DNA of 64,000 nt from KBS-96 sp964247975 (GTDB lineage Bacteria > Acidobacteriota > Terriglobia > Bryobacterales > Bryobacteraceae). The position numbers and the translations under genes are program-made. Shown in pieces: positions 9,116 to 16,664 of this stretch (the first letter of the stretch is position 1; the number at the start of each line of letters is the position of its first letter). Below the pieces are notes generated by a model. The model saw nothing but the letters and a program-made list of their open reading frames with translations, had not been told where the DNA came from and ran no database searches. The stretch covers positions 1 to 64,000 of the forward strand of contig CAXTWH010000015.1 of NCBI GenBank assembly GCA_964247975.1. The letters are read 5' to 3'.

Positions 9116-10417
9116 ATGCTGCAATCTATTATTCGTTCTTTGCTGGTTCTTGTCGCTTTGGCGGCTTGCGTTGGTTCGCTTGTTTCCGCGTGGGCCATCA
9201 GTCTGGCGGCAAAAGGCACAACTGCTTCAGTCGTCGCTGCCGCAAATCTTGTTCCGGTGAATGCGGATTACTGGTCGGCTTTGGGCGCGGTTGAAACCGA
9301 TAAGAGCGAAGCGTATTGGCGTAAGTCATTACAGTTGAATCCGTATAATGCGGAGCTTTGGGCGCGGCTTGGGTTTTACACCGAATCCACTAAACATGAC
9401 CTGCCCGCCGCCGAGCGCTTGTATCTTCAGGCAGCTCGTTTTAACCACATGTACCTGCCTTCCTGGACGCTGGCTAATTTTTATTTTCGCTACCGGAATA
9501 AACCAGGCTTTCTGGCGTCGGCTAAAGACGCGCTGTTTAAATCCCCTTTCAACAACAGCAGTTTGTTTTTTCAGGCATGGTCGCTCACCGGCGATAACCG
9601 GCAGGTGATGGCGCTGCTTCCGGCGCGGCACGAAGTGGTTTTTAATTACCTGAACTATCTGCTTGAAAGCAGCCAAACCGATGCGCTTGAAGCTGCTGCC
9701 ATGCAGGCGCTGAGTTTGCCGCGCCGTGTTCCTGCTGATCTGCTGGAAGCAGTGCCGAACTGGCTGAATTTGGTCGGGGTTGCGGAAGACACCTTGCTCG
9801 CTGCCGGTCAGCCGGAAGCCGCGCTCAGGGTGTGGACAAAAACATCCCAGACCGGCTGGAATAAGCTTCCTGCTCCTTCCCGGTCGGCCCCGCTCACCAA
9901 CGGCTCCTTTCAAACCGCGTTTTCCAATCATGGGTTCGATTGGTCATTCATGCCGACAAATGGAATTACTTTTGACCAGTTAACTGACCGGCATGAAGCG
10001 CGATTCAGTTTTTCCGGAACGCAGCCGGAATGGTGCCGCCTGTTGCAGCAGTTTGTTCCGGTAGCTCCCGGCAAAGCCTATCAGTTACAATGGCAGACTG
10101 ACTATGCTGATTTTGAACATGCTATCGGGCTAACCTGGAAAGCGTATCCGGTGCGATTCGGCAGAGTTGATATGGAGTCCGGCATAGCCGGTCCTGATTT
10201 GGTGAATGAGTCGGGCGGTGCGCAGAAATGGAAATTTTTCAATTCGGCTGATGCAAATTTTGTTTTGGTGACACTAGAATTTAAGCGGCCTGTGGGCCAG
10301 GCGCGCGCTGAAGGCACGCTTTCCATTCATGACGTGGAAATGGTTCCCATAAATGATTCCGCTGCCCGGATCACTTCCGAAAGGTTGTTGAAAAATGAAT
10401 TGTCCAGTTTGCAATAG
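9116..10417 (+). CDS. Membrane-anchored TPR-like protein with C-terminal beta domain
   Basis: 433 residues. An N-terminal hydrophobic segment (residues about 5-30) acts as signal or anchor. Residues about 45-150 are helical with a tetratricopeptide look (YWRKSLQLNPYNAELWARLG, then AERLYLQAARFN). The last 170 residues are beta-rich (FQTAFSNHGFDWSF, QLQWQTDYADFEHAIG), like a carbohydrate-binding jelly roll; this is inference. It sits 9 bp after the initiating transferase and overlaps the next gene by 23 bp, so a role in assembly or export of the polysaccharide at the periplasmic face is likely. I do not recognise a named family. Confidence 0.7.
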   Translation: MLQSIIRSLLVLVALAACVGSLVSAWAISLAAKGTTASVVAAANLVPVNADYWSALGAVETDKSEAYWRKSLQLNPYNAELWARLGFYTESTKHDLPAAERLYLQAARFNHMYLPSWTLANFYFRYRNKPGFLASAKDALFKSPFNNSSLFFQAWSLTGDNRQVMALLPARHEVVFNYLNYLLESSQTDALEAAAMQALSLPRRVPADLLEAVPNWLNLVGVAEDTLLAAGQPEAALRVWTKTSQTGWNKLPAPSRSAPLTNGSFQTAFSNHGFDWSFMPTNGITFDQLTDRHEARFSFSGTQPEWCRLLQQFVPVAPGKAYQLQWQTDYADFEHAIGLTWKAYPVRFGRVDMESGIAGPDLVNESGGAQKWKFFNSADANFVLVTLEFKRPVGQARAEGTLSIHDVEMVPINDSAARITSERLLKNELSSLQ

Positions 10418-10748
10418 CGTCGATACGCGGCCATCCCGGAAAGAATCGCGCTTTGCATTTATTAACGAATGGCGCGGACGCCAGCTTTACCGCTGTCGTG
10501 AATGCCGCCACAAATTCTATGTGCAAATATCCGCTCAGGAAATGCGCCGGTTAAAGGAAGCGGAAAGCATCCGCATGAAGCGCAAGCGGGGATGGAAAGG
10601 CTTGATACAAAAGCGCACGCACCGCCGCGCTGTGGAAGCGCTGGTGTTTTTCGGCATGTTGGTTGTTTTTTATTTGGCTTTTAACAGTCTTGTGTCCAGA
10701 GATGGCGCGGGAATGCTGCATCACTCCGCCACCGAATCGCAGCCCTGA
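10395..10748 (+). CDS. Small zinc-ribbon membrane protein
   Basis: 117 residues. It starts MNCPVCNSVDTRPS and continues to YRCRECRHKF, giving two CxxC knuckles about 32 residues apart, the pattern of a zinc ribbon. A basic stretch (MKRKRGWKGLIQKRTHRR) precedes one membrane helix (ALVFFGMLVVFYLAFNSLV), so the ribbon is predicted to lie in the cytoplasm. It overlaps the TPR gene by 23 bp and is the last gene before the block's terminator. The function is unknown; the place in the operon suggests a link with polysaccharide production. Confidence 0.75.
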   Translation: MNCPVCNSVDTRPSRKESRFAFINEWRGRQLYRCRECRHKFYVQISAQEMRRLKEAESIRMKRKRGWKGLIQKRTHRRAVEALVFFGMLVVFYLAFNSLVSRDGAGMLHHSATESQP

Positions 10749-10764
10749 CCTACGACGATAAATT

Positions 10765-10815
10765 AAACAAAAAAGCACAGTGACGCTGCCGAGGCGTTAC
10801 TGTGCTTTTTTGTTT
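10765..10815 (+). terminator. Strong intrinsic terminator ending the polysaccharide block
   Basis: The two 22-nt arms (10765-10786 and 10794-10815) are complementary with one G-T pair. The GC-rich core GCACAGTGACGC pairs with GCGTTACTGTGC around a 7-nt loop and is flanked by A6 and T6, so it can act in both directions. It lies 17 bp past the zinc-ribbon gene. Confidence 0.92.
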
Positions 10816-10826
10816 GAACAGGAAGA

Positions 10827-10864
10827 ACTTCTGGCTTACGCTGATAAATTCTGGCGCATCTGAG
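10827..10864. repeat. 38-bp direct repeat, copy 1 (detached gene tail)
   Basis: Identical over 38 bp to 10900-10937, with a 73-bp period. Read on the minus strand it repeats the last codons (QMRQNLSA), the stop and 11 bp downstream of the gene at 10909-11187, so it is a duplicated 3' end lying just past the real one. Confidence 0.9.
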
Positions 10865-10899
10865 CTGTCAATCCGGGCTTTAACACACAGCAAGTTATC

Positions 10900-10937
10900 A
10901 CTTCTGGCTTACGCTGATAAATTCTGGCGCATCTGAG
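10900..10937. repeat. 38-bp direct repeat, copy 2 (native gene tail)
   Basis: This copy spans the stop codon and last codons of the small minus-strand gene at 10909. Copy 1 at 10827-10864 has no coding sequence attached, which marks it as the extra copy. Confidence 0.9.
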
Positions 10938-11187
10938 GCTTCAGCGATTCAATCGCTTCCTGTAGCGCTTCAATCACTTGAGGCGCATCCCGGCGCTCGG
11001 AAGCGACGCGGGCATACACCAAGGCTTCATACGCGCGCTCGTAAGTGGCGCTCATATCCGATAAAGGAAGCAGACTGCGTTCGTGCTGAGTTAAAGTGGA
11101 GCAGATCTGCTGCCATGCTCCCGGCGCATTCGCGCTCTTGCTCGTGTGCAGCACTAAATTCAAAAGCGATACCGTTTCGGCTAACAA
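10909..11187 (-). CDS. Small helical protein of unknown function
   Basis: 92 residues, predicted all-helical, with no signal peptide or membrane segment. The central part (SATYERAYEALVYARVASERRDAPQVIEALQEAI) looks like a helical hairpin. I do not recognise a family; the size and helical make-up recall small flagellar or secretion chaperones, but nothing specific supports that. It lies alone between a terminator and a duplicated copy of its own 3' end. The start at 11187 (ATG) follows GGAGGGAAACC on the minus strand, a good ribosome site, which supports a real gene. Confidence 0.6.
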   Translation of the reverse strand: MLAETVSLLNLVLHTSKSANAPGAWQQICSTLTQHERSLLPLSDMSATYERAYEALVYARVASERRDAPQVIEALQEAIESLKPQMRQNLSA

Positions 11188-11276
11188 TTCCGGTTTCCCT
11201 CCGCAATCAACAGGAGCGTACTTTTATACAGAGAGCGGCGGTGCCGGATCGTCTCAGGCCAAACTTTAATTCCAAT

Positions 11277-11309
11277 AAAAAACGGCGGCCCGGAAAGCCG
11301 CCGTTTTTT
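11277..11309 (-). terminator. Intrinsic terminator downstream of the porin gene
   Basis: Perfect 13-bp arms (AAAAAACGGCGGC and GCCGCCGTTTTTT) around a 7-nt loop. It lies 30 bp past the minus-strand porin stop and can work in both directions. Confidence 0.9.
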
Positions 11310-11338
11310 GATGGAAGTGGCGCGTTGTTTCTAAGGAT

Positions 11339-13039
11339 CTAAGGAATGGTGTAGCGCAGATCGACCCACACCATGTTAGTTTTGGCGTCTTTCGGGCTAC
11401 CAGTCGCAACGTACCAGGGATTACGCCACAGGTAGGAATACTGTGTAATTAACTGCAGTGATCCGTACTGCGCGCTCTTCCAGAGAGTGGGCGTCAAGCC
11501 GATGGTGAATTCCTGTACGGAGCGGTTCTGCGAGTTTGACGAACCGCGGAATCCATATCCCAAGGGGGAGCGGGCAGCATTTGTATCCAGCGCCACGTTT
11601 CTGCCGATGTAGGTTCCACCGTAATAGCTGTACAGCAGCAAATTCTTGCTTAGGTTTGCTTCAAACCCGTCCACGGTGGAAAATGTGTGAATCAGCGAGA
11701 TATTTCCGTTCGGGCGCAGGATCAGGTCCGGCGCCATGCCAAACACATAGCGGCCGCCGCCATCGCTGAAAAACGTGTTGGCAATGAGGTGAACGTTCTT
11801 GAATACTTCGAAATTGCCGTTGACCGATCCTCCGCCGCCCGTCGCAGTAAAGCTTTTGCCTTGCGCGTTCGGCACAAGCGGGTTGTAGTATTTGAAATTC
11901 CGTAGCAGTCCGACCACTTCAATGTGCTCTGTTAATCCATGCGGTTTCGCTTCAAAAGCAATTTTGCCGATGAAATCGGGAGTAGAATTCGGCACGCCGT
12001 AGTTGTTGGCGCCGCTGTTGAACTGGTTTGAAATAGCGGTGCTGCTGTTAGCGGTAAATGCTGAAGGATACGTAATGGTGGGCGCGCCGGCGCTGCCGCC
12101 TACGTACTGCTGCGGATTTTCCAGGGAGAACGCCATATGCAGATGATCGTTCGCGTGATACGTGAGGCGGAACTGCGTTTGCCGCGCCCACGTTAAGCCC
12201 ACTTGGTAATTAGTGTCCATGTTCTGGGTGTAGAAGATGTCAGTCGGCAGCGGCGAAATGCCTTTTTTGCCCGGCGTCATCAGCGTCCAGTCCTGGCCAC
12301 CCATGATTTCCAGCTTGTTTTTCTGTAAATCTACGAATACGTTGCGCATTCGGAACGTGTCTGAATTGCTGGTGTCAAAAACGTTGGTGGGCTGGTTGCC
12401 CAAAAAGTCAGCTTCGAAGTAGCCGAGCACTTTTGCCCCTAACACGTTCGTATCCACGCGCAAACCAAGGCGACTGTTCTGGGTGGAGAAGTTGTTTTCT
12501 GAAATCCGCCCCGGCGCGCCGCTATTGTAAGGAATGGCGGCAAAGTTTGTGCCGATGCCGCTGGCTACGTTGGTGGACCGGGCAAAATACGTAAAATCAA
12601 CAAAACCGAACGGCGTGAACGCCGCATCGCCGATGTTGAAGGAAAGAGATGATTGTTTCTCCTTTTCCGGCGCTTGATGGGCACGCACTGGCACAAGCGT
12701 AAATGGCTGCTGGCCAGCATCGCTCACAATCAGCGGCGCGGCTGCCGTTCCCGTAGCGGGGACAGGGGTGGCAATGGCTCCCGCTGCCACTGCTCTTACT
12801 GTATTGTCCAGCAAAGTCTGTTGTTCGGTAACTGACTTCTGCAGCAGTTCAATCTGTTTCTGCTGGGCCGCAATTTTACGGCGTAACTCCTCAATTTCTT
12901 TCACGGAAATCGTCGGAACGGCAGGATTCGCGGTTGCGGGCGCGATTGCAGCACTTCCGGCGCTTTCCGGACCTGCCGCCATCAGTTGCATCGCCAATCC
13001 GGCGCTGCATACCAGGCTCAGCATCCTTTTTAAATTCAT
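11339..13039 (-). CDS. Outer-membrane porin with N-terminal coiled coil
   Basis: 566 residues from ATG 13039, preceded by GAGGAG about 6 bases upstream. The open frame reaches 13096, but MNLKRMLSLVCSAGLAMQLMAA is a clear signal peptide. Residues about 45-75 (EIEELRRKIAAQQKQIELLQ) form a coiled coil, as in trimeric porins of the DcaP/OprP-like groups. The rest is beta-strand rich with alternating aromatic residues (FGFVDFTYFAR, LGYFEADFLGN, VFVDLQKNKLEIMGGQDW), ending in WVDLRYTIP. It likely forms a trimeric channel for small anionic or general solutes. A Pho-box-like repeat lies about 100 bp upstream. The substrate is unknown. Confidence 0.85.
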   Translation of the reverse strand: MNLKRMLSLVCSAGLAMQLMAAGPESAGSAAIAPATANPAVPTISVKEIEELRRKIAAQQKQIELLQKSVTEQQTLLDNTVRAVAAGAIATPVPATGTAAAPLIVSDAGQQPFTLVPVRAHQAPEKEKQSSLSFNIGDAAFTPFGFVDFTYFARSTNVASGIGTNFAAIPYNSGAPGRISENNFSTQNSRLGLRVDTNVLGAKVLGYFEADFLGNQPTNVFDTSNSDTFRMRNVFVDLQKNKLEIMGGQDWTLMTPGKKGISPLPTDIFYTQNMDTNYQVGLTWARQTQFRLTYHANDHLHMAFSLENPQQYVGGSAGAPTITYPSAFTANSSTAISNQFNSGANNYGVPNSTPDFIGKIAFEAKPHGLTEHIEVVGLLRNFKYYNPLVPNAQGKSFTATGGGGSVNGNFEVFKNVHLIANTFFSDGGGRYVFGMAPDLILRPNGNISLIHTFSTVDGFEANLSKNLLLYSYYGGTYIGRNVALDTNAARSPLGYGFRGSSNSQNRSVQEFTIGLTPTLWKSAQYGSLQLITQYSYLWRNPWYVATGSPKDAKTNMVWVDLRYTIP

Positions 13040-13135
13040 AGGCTCCTCAAGGTGCGAGATAAGGGTTGAGGGTTTTCCGACCTCAATCACTGCCATTGAG
13101 AATAGCCAGACAGTCTTACATCACCATGAACAGGC

Positions 13136-13154
13136 GGTAACGATACTGTAACAG
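13136..13154 (-). promoter_or_regulatory. Pho-box-like direct repeat upstream of the porin
   Basis: On the minus strand the sequence CTGTTACAGTATCGTTACC has two GTTAC units 11 bp apart, with a third GTTCA 10 bp further on. The 11-bp period is that of PhoB sites (7-bp repeats with 4-bp spacers). The match to the E. coli consensus is about 12 of 19 bases, so it is only a candidate. Confidence 0.3.
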
Positions 13155-13202
13155 GGTAATTGTTGCGATGCAAAATGTACTGCCTTGTTAGCGGTTTAGC
13201 GT

Positions 13203-14333
13203 TTAAAGATAGATTCGTTTTACGCGGGCATGAATACCGCAAAGCACACTGTAAGAAATCGTGCCTGCCAGTCGGGCGATCTCTTGCGCGTCAATGTGCG
13301 CTTTACCTTCTTTGCCTAATATTGTTACTGCGTCCCCTACCCGGACTTCCGGCGATTGGGTTACGTCAATAGTCGTGAGATCCATCGAAACCGCACCCAG
13401 AATGGGCGCAAATTTTCCCTGCACAATGACCCGGCCCCGATTCGACAGCCGGTGCGGAACGCCGTCAGCGTAGCCAACAGCCAGAATGGCAATCCGCATT
13501 GGCGCGGGTGCCTGAAAAATTCCTCCATAACCGATCAGCGATCCTGCTCCCACATCTTTCACTTGTAAAACGGTAGCTTTCCACTGGAGCGCCGGTTTCA
13601 CTTGGATAACGGGAGAAGGAGCATGGCCCCTGGTAGGAGAAAAATATCCGTAAATGGCATGACCAGGGCGCACCATGCCGCGCCAGGCTGTTGTGCGCCG
13701 GTAAGCAATTGGAATCGTGCTGGAAAGGTGGTAGTAGGTGGCCTGCACGCCAGCTTGCGCTAACGCCCCGGCAACCCCGTCGAAAACCGCAATTTGTTTT
13801 TCCGTTTGCTCGGATTGGTAATTTCCGGCTGAAGCAAAGTGAGTCATCAGTCCTTCCAATTCAGCGTAAGGAGCCTGCTGTAAAACGTCCAGAATGGCGG
13901 CAGCATCCGGCTTAACGCCCAGCCTGCCCATGCCGCTATCGACTTTCAAGTGAAACCGATAAGGCTTTTGGCGGCTGCCGGCAATCCGGTTCAGTTCCAG
14001 AATGTCGTCGAGCGAGTGCAGCACGGGCGTCAGTTCGTAAGCCAGCATGGCTTCCCGCGTAAACGGCAGAAAATCAGCCATCACAAGCACCCGGGCTTTG
14101 ATGCCGGCATCGCGAAGAGTAACGCCTTCGTCCGTGTTGCTCACCGCCAGCCAGCGCGCGCCTTTTTGTTCCAGCACCCGCGACACTTCAATTGCTCCAT
14201 GCCGGTAAGCGTCGGCTTTCACCACCGGCATCACTTCAACTGCATGTCCCACTGCGTTCTGGACTGCCAGAAAGTTGTCGCCCACTTGTTGGCGCGATAC
14301 TTCCACCCACGATCGATACGGAAGACGTTCCAT
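13203..14333 (-). CDS. alr: Alanine racemase
   Basis: 376 residues, the usual length. The PLP-binding lysine is K39 in VVKADAYRHG; the C-terminal catalytic Tyr is in LIGYGGIF, and MVRPGHAIYGY and LGAVSMDLTTIDV are family motifs. It converts L-alanine to D-alanine for peptidoglycan in the cytoplasm. The start ATG 14333 lies 9 bp after the stop of the PEP mutase-like gene, so the two are probably co-transcribed, perhaps with the YdcF-like gene further upstream. No broken features. Confidence 0.97.
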   Translation of the reverse strand: MERLPYRSWVEVSRQQVGDNFLAVQNAVGHAVEVMPVVKADAYRHGAIEVSRVLEQKGARWLAVSNTDEGVTLRDAGIKARVLVMADFLPFTREAMLAYELTPVLHSLDDILELNRIAGSRQKPYRFHLKVDSGMGRLGVKPDAAAILDVLQQAPYAELEGLMTHFASAGNYQSEQTEKQIAVFDGVAGALAQAGVQATYYHLSSTIPIAYRRTTAWRGMVRPGHAIYGYFSPTRGHAPSPVIQVKPALQWKATVLQVKDVGAGSLIGYGGIFQAPAPMRIAILAVGYADGVPHRLSNRGRVIVQGKFAPILGAVSMDLTTIDVTQSPEVRVGDAVTILGKEGKAHIDAQEIARLAGTISYSVLCGIHARVKRIYL

Positions 14334-14342
14334 AATTGCCTT

Positions 14343-15146
14343 TTACAGTTTGCGCGTAAACAGGCGATTTGCTTCCGCATAAGGATATTGCCTTTCCGTA
14401 AGGGCCTGGTAAGTCCCGGTGCTCTGCAATTCCTGAGCAATGCTGGTGATCACGCCTAAACAGGCCCGCATCGCGCCGGACCCTAAGCTGATGCGCTTTA
14501 CTCCTGAACTTTTCAACTCGCTTACGATCGGAAATCCAGGTCCGGCCAGAACATTTAATGGCCCGTCCAGAGTTCCCGCTAACTGCGCAATCAAGGTTGA
14601 ATTTTTCAAGCCGGGCGCAAACAAACATTGGGCTCCGGCTTGGTGATACGCTTTTAACCGCTCGGTGGCCTGCTGCATCCGGGAGTTTTCTTCTCTTGCC
14701 ATCAGAAAAAGATCGGTTCGGGCATTCACCACTAACAGGGGAACCGCTTCCCGGATGCGCCGGATCATTTCCGCTTGCTGCTCCACTGGGACCAGCGTTG
14801 CTTCCGTGGTAGCGGCGGAATCTTCCAGATTGATTCCCACTGCGCCCGCTTCCCAGGCCCGCTGCGCTGTTTCCACTGGGTTTCCGTATCCGGCTTCAAT
14901 GTCCGCGCTCACCGGCAGTTCCACGGTTTGGGCAATTCGTTTCACCACCATCAGCATTTCGGCCGCCGGAATATGCTGCCCGTCAGGATAGCCCATTGAA
15001 AACGCAATTCCGGCAGAAGTGGTGCCGATGGCAAGGAATTGTTCTTCTTCAAATATTCTGGCGCTGGCCGCGTCCCAGGCATTGGGCAGAACAAACGTGT
15101 TCTGGTGAATCACGGCAAAAATGCGCGCCTTATTTTCTTGCGTCAT
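14343..15146 (-). CDS. Isocitrate lyase/PEP mutase family protein
   Basis: 267 residues with the core of the ICL/PEPM superfamily: LPNAWDAASARIFEEE, the Mg-binding VSADIEAGYG, INLEDS and VVNARTDLF. The family includes oxaloacetate decarboxylase-like, phosphonopyruvate hydrolase and carboxyvinyl-phosphonate mutase enzymes; members with this short form act on 2-oxo or 2-methyl-dicarboxylic acids. The exact reaction cannot be told. The catalytic KKCG-type loop of true isocitrate lyase is absent, so it is not AceA. It lies between a YdcF-like gene and alr on the same strand. Confidence 0.88.
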   Translation of the reverse strand: MTQENKARIFAVIHQNTFVLPNAWDAASARIFEEEQFLAIGTTSAGIAFSMGYPDGQHIPAAEMLMVVKRIAQTVELPVSADIEAGYGNPVETAQRAWEAGAVGINLEDSAATTEATLVPVEQQAEMIRRIREAVPLLVVNARTDLFLMAREENSRMQQATERLKAYHQAGAQCLFAPGLKNSTLIAQLAGTLDGPLNVLAGPGFPIVSELKSSGVKRISLGSGAMRACLGVITSIAQELQSTGTYQALTERQYPYAEANRLFTRKL

Positions 15147-15217
15147 GTCTAAATTTTCCTTCGCTCACGCCTAGTAATTCGGGCTGAAACTTTATCCTGC
15201 GATGCTTGCTGCGCCGT

Positions 15218-15802
15218 TCAAATGTTGATTCCCGCATGCCAGAGAGCATAGCCAACGGCCTGCTTGAAATAAAGCCATTGCAGCGCGCGTTTACTGGTGG
15301 CCGCGCCTGGACGCGGCGAGCCGTATACTTGAATGCCTTGGTTTTCCAGCATCCGTTTAGCGCGAAAAATATGGTAGCCATCGCTCACCACTAAACAAGA
15401 ATGCAGATTCATGCGCCGCATAATTTCCACGGCGGCGGCCACGCTTTGCGCAGTAGTTGAGCCAGCCGGTTCCACCAGAATTTTCTCCGATGGCACGCCC
15501 TGTTTCGTTAAGTAAGCCCGGCCCACTTCGCCTTCGGTAAACACCGGATCGCCTCCCGCGCCTCCAGTGGTCATTAGATACGGAGCCAGTTCGCGCCGAT
15601 ACAAATCGAGCGCGTGATTCAGCCTGGCCTGCAAAACCGGCGAAGGCTTGCCCCGGTATTCCGCTGCTCCCAGCACCATAATGACATCCGCTTTCTGTGC
15701 TTCATCCTGATTGGATTGTTGTTCAATCTGTTTGGCAATCCAGAAAAGGTAGGCTAGAAGCAGAACAACGGCTAGCGCCAGGCTCCCCAAGAGCTTCCGC
15801 AT
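15218..15802 (-). CDS. YdcF/SanA-like DUF218 membrane protein
   Basis: 194 residues. One N-terminal membrane helix (LLGSLALAVVLLLAYLFWIA) is followed by the DUF218 domain in the periplasm: ADVIMVLGAAEYRGKPSPVLQARLNHALDLY, TTGGAGGDP, EPAGSTTAQSVAAA and VVSDGYHIFRAKRML. Relatives (SanA, ElyC, YdcF) affect envelope barrier function and undecaprenyl-linked polymer steps. The C-terminus is intact. It lies 71 bp upstream of the PEP mutase-like gene, in the same direction. Confidence 0.88.
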   Translation of the reverse strand: MRKLLGSLALAVVLLLAYLFWIAKQIEQQSNQDEAQKADVIMVLGAAEYRGKPSPVLQARLNHALDLYRRELAPYLMTTGGAGGDPVFTEGEVGRAYLTKQGVPSEKILVEPAGSTTAQSVAAAVEIMRRMNLHSCLVVSDGYHIFRAKRMLENQGIQVYGSPRPGAATSKRALQWLYFKQAVGYALWHAGINI

Positions 15803-15863
15803 CGTTTATGTTCTGAACCCCATTCCGCTGTTTTTGGTTCTTATCAGTTTACGACTAGTTTCC

Positions 15864-16664
15864 ATGCCGTTCCACATTGTTCAGCTTTCAAGCGTCCACA
15901 ATCCATTGGTGCAAAGCATTCGCCAGGCGGTTCGCCGGTCACGCCCTTTGGAAGACGGCTCGTTCGTTGCAGAAGGTCCGCACCTGGTGGAAGAACTGCT
16001 GCGCAGCCGCTGGACCATTGAAAAGCTGCTGTTTACTCCGGAATCGTTTCCCGCTTGGCAGGATCGCGCCCGCCAGGCGGACGTGGAATGCATCATTATT
16101 CCAACCCGTACGTTTGCTTCGGTAGCCGCCACGGAAACTTCGCAAGGCATTCTTGCTTTGGTGCAGCCCCGGATCAGCGAATGGCCGGAATTTCACGGCC
16201 ATCCGTCGCTGGTAGTAGTGCTGGATGGGATTCAAGATCCCGGCAATGCGGGAACCATTCTCCGTTCAGCAGAAGCTTTCGGCGCGAGCGGCGTGGTGTT
16301 TCTGGAAAATTCGGTTCACATCTTCAATGGCAAGCTGATGCGCGCTTCCGCCGGATCGCTGTTCCGCTTGCCGGTTCGCGAACTGGTGAAGCTTGATGAA
16401 ATGATAGCCGAAGCCCGCCGCCAAAGATGGCAACTGCTGGCCCTGGTTCCTTCCGCGCCGGTTGTGCTCTCCCGTTCTCACTTCAGCGGACACCGCGCTT
16501 TGGTAGTGGGCAGCGAAGGCAGCGGCATCCGTTCTGAACTATTGAGAGCGGCGGTTCCGGTCGCCATACAAACGTCCCAGGTGGAATCTCTTAACGCTGC
16601 GGTAGCCTGTTCGATAGCCTTGTATGAAGCCTCCCGCCGAAGCGCAATCGATGAACCTGTTTGA
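15864..16664 (+). CDS. SpoU/TrmH-family RNA 2'-O-methyltransferase
   Basis: About 266 residues from ATG 15864 (a GTG/ATG at 15834 is possible but adds a hydrophobic lead). The N-terminal SpoU_sub_bind domain is FVAEGPHLVEELL. The catalytic domain has the trefoil-knot motifs LDGIQDPGNAGTILRSAEAFGASGV, GSEGSGIR and VESLNAAVACSIALYEA. The enzyme methylates a ribose in 23S rRNA or tRNA using SAM. It overlaps the rarA gene. The exact target nucleotide is not known; RlmB and TrmH-like groups are both possible. Confidence 0.93.
   Translation: MPFHIVQLSSVHNPLVQSIRQAVRRSRPLEDGSFVAEGPHLVEELLRSRWTIEKLLFTPESFPAWQDRARQADVECIIIPTRTFASVAATETSQGILALVQPRISEWPEFHGHPSLVVVLDGIQDPGNAGTILRSAEAFGASGVVFLENSVHIFNGKLMRASAGSLFRLPVRELVKLDEMIAEARRQRWQLLALVPSAPVVLSRSHFSGHRALVVGSEGSGIRSELLRAAVPVAIQTSQVESLNAAVACSIALYEASRRSAIDEPV

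Noticed and set aside
9329..9931. 200-residue minus-strand frame opposite the TPR gene
   Set aside because: Arg/Gln-rich, no recognisable domain, wholly inside a better + strand gene.
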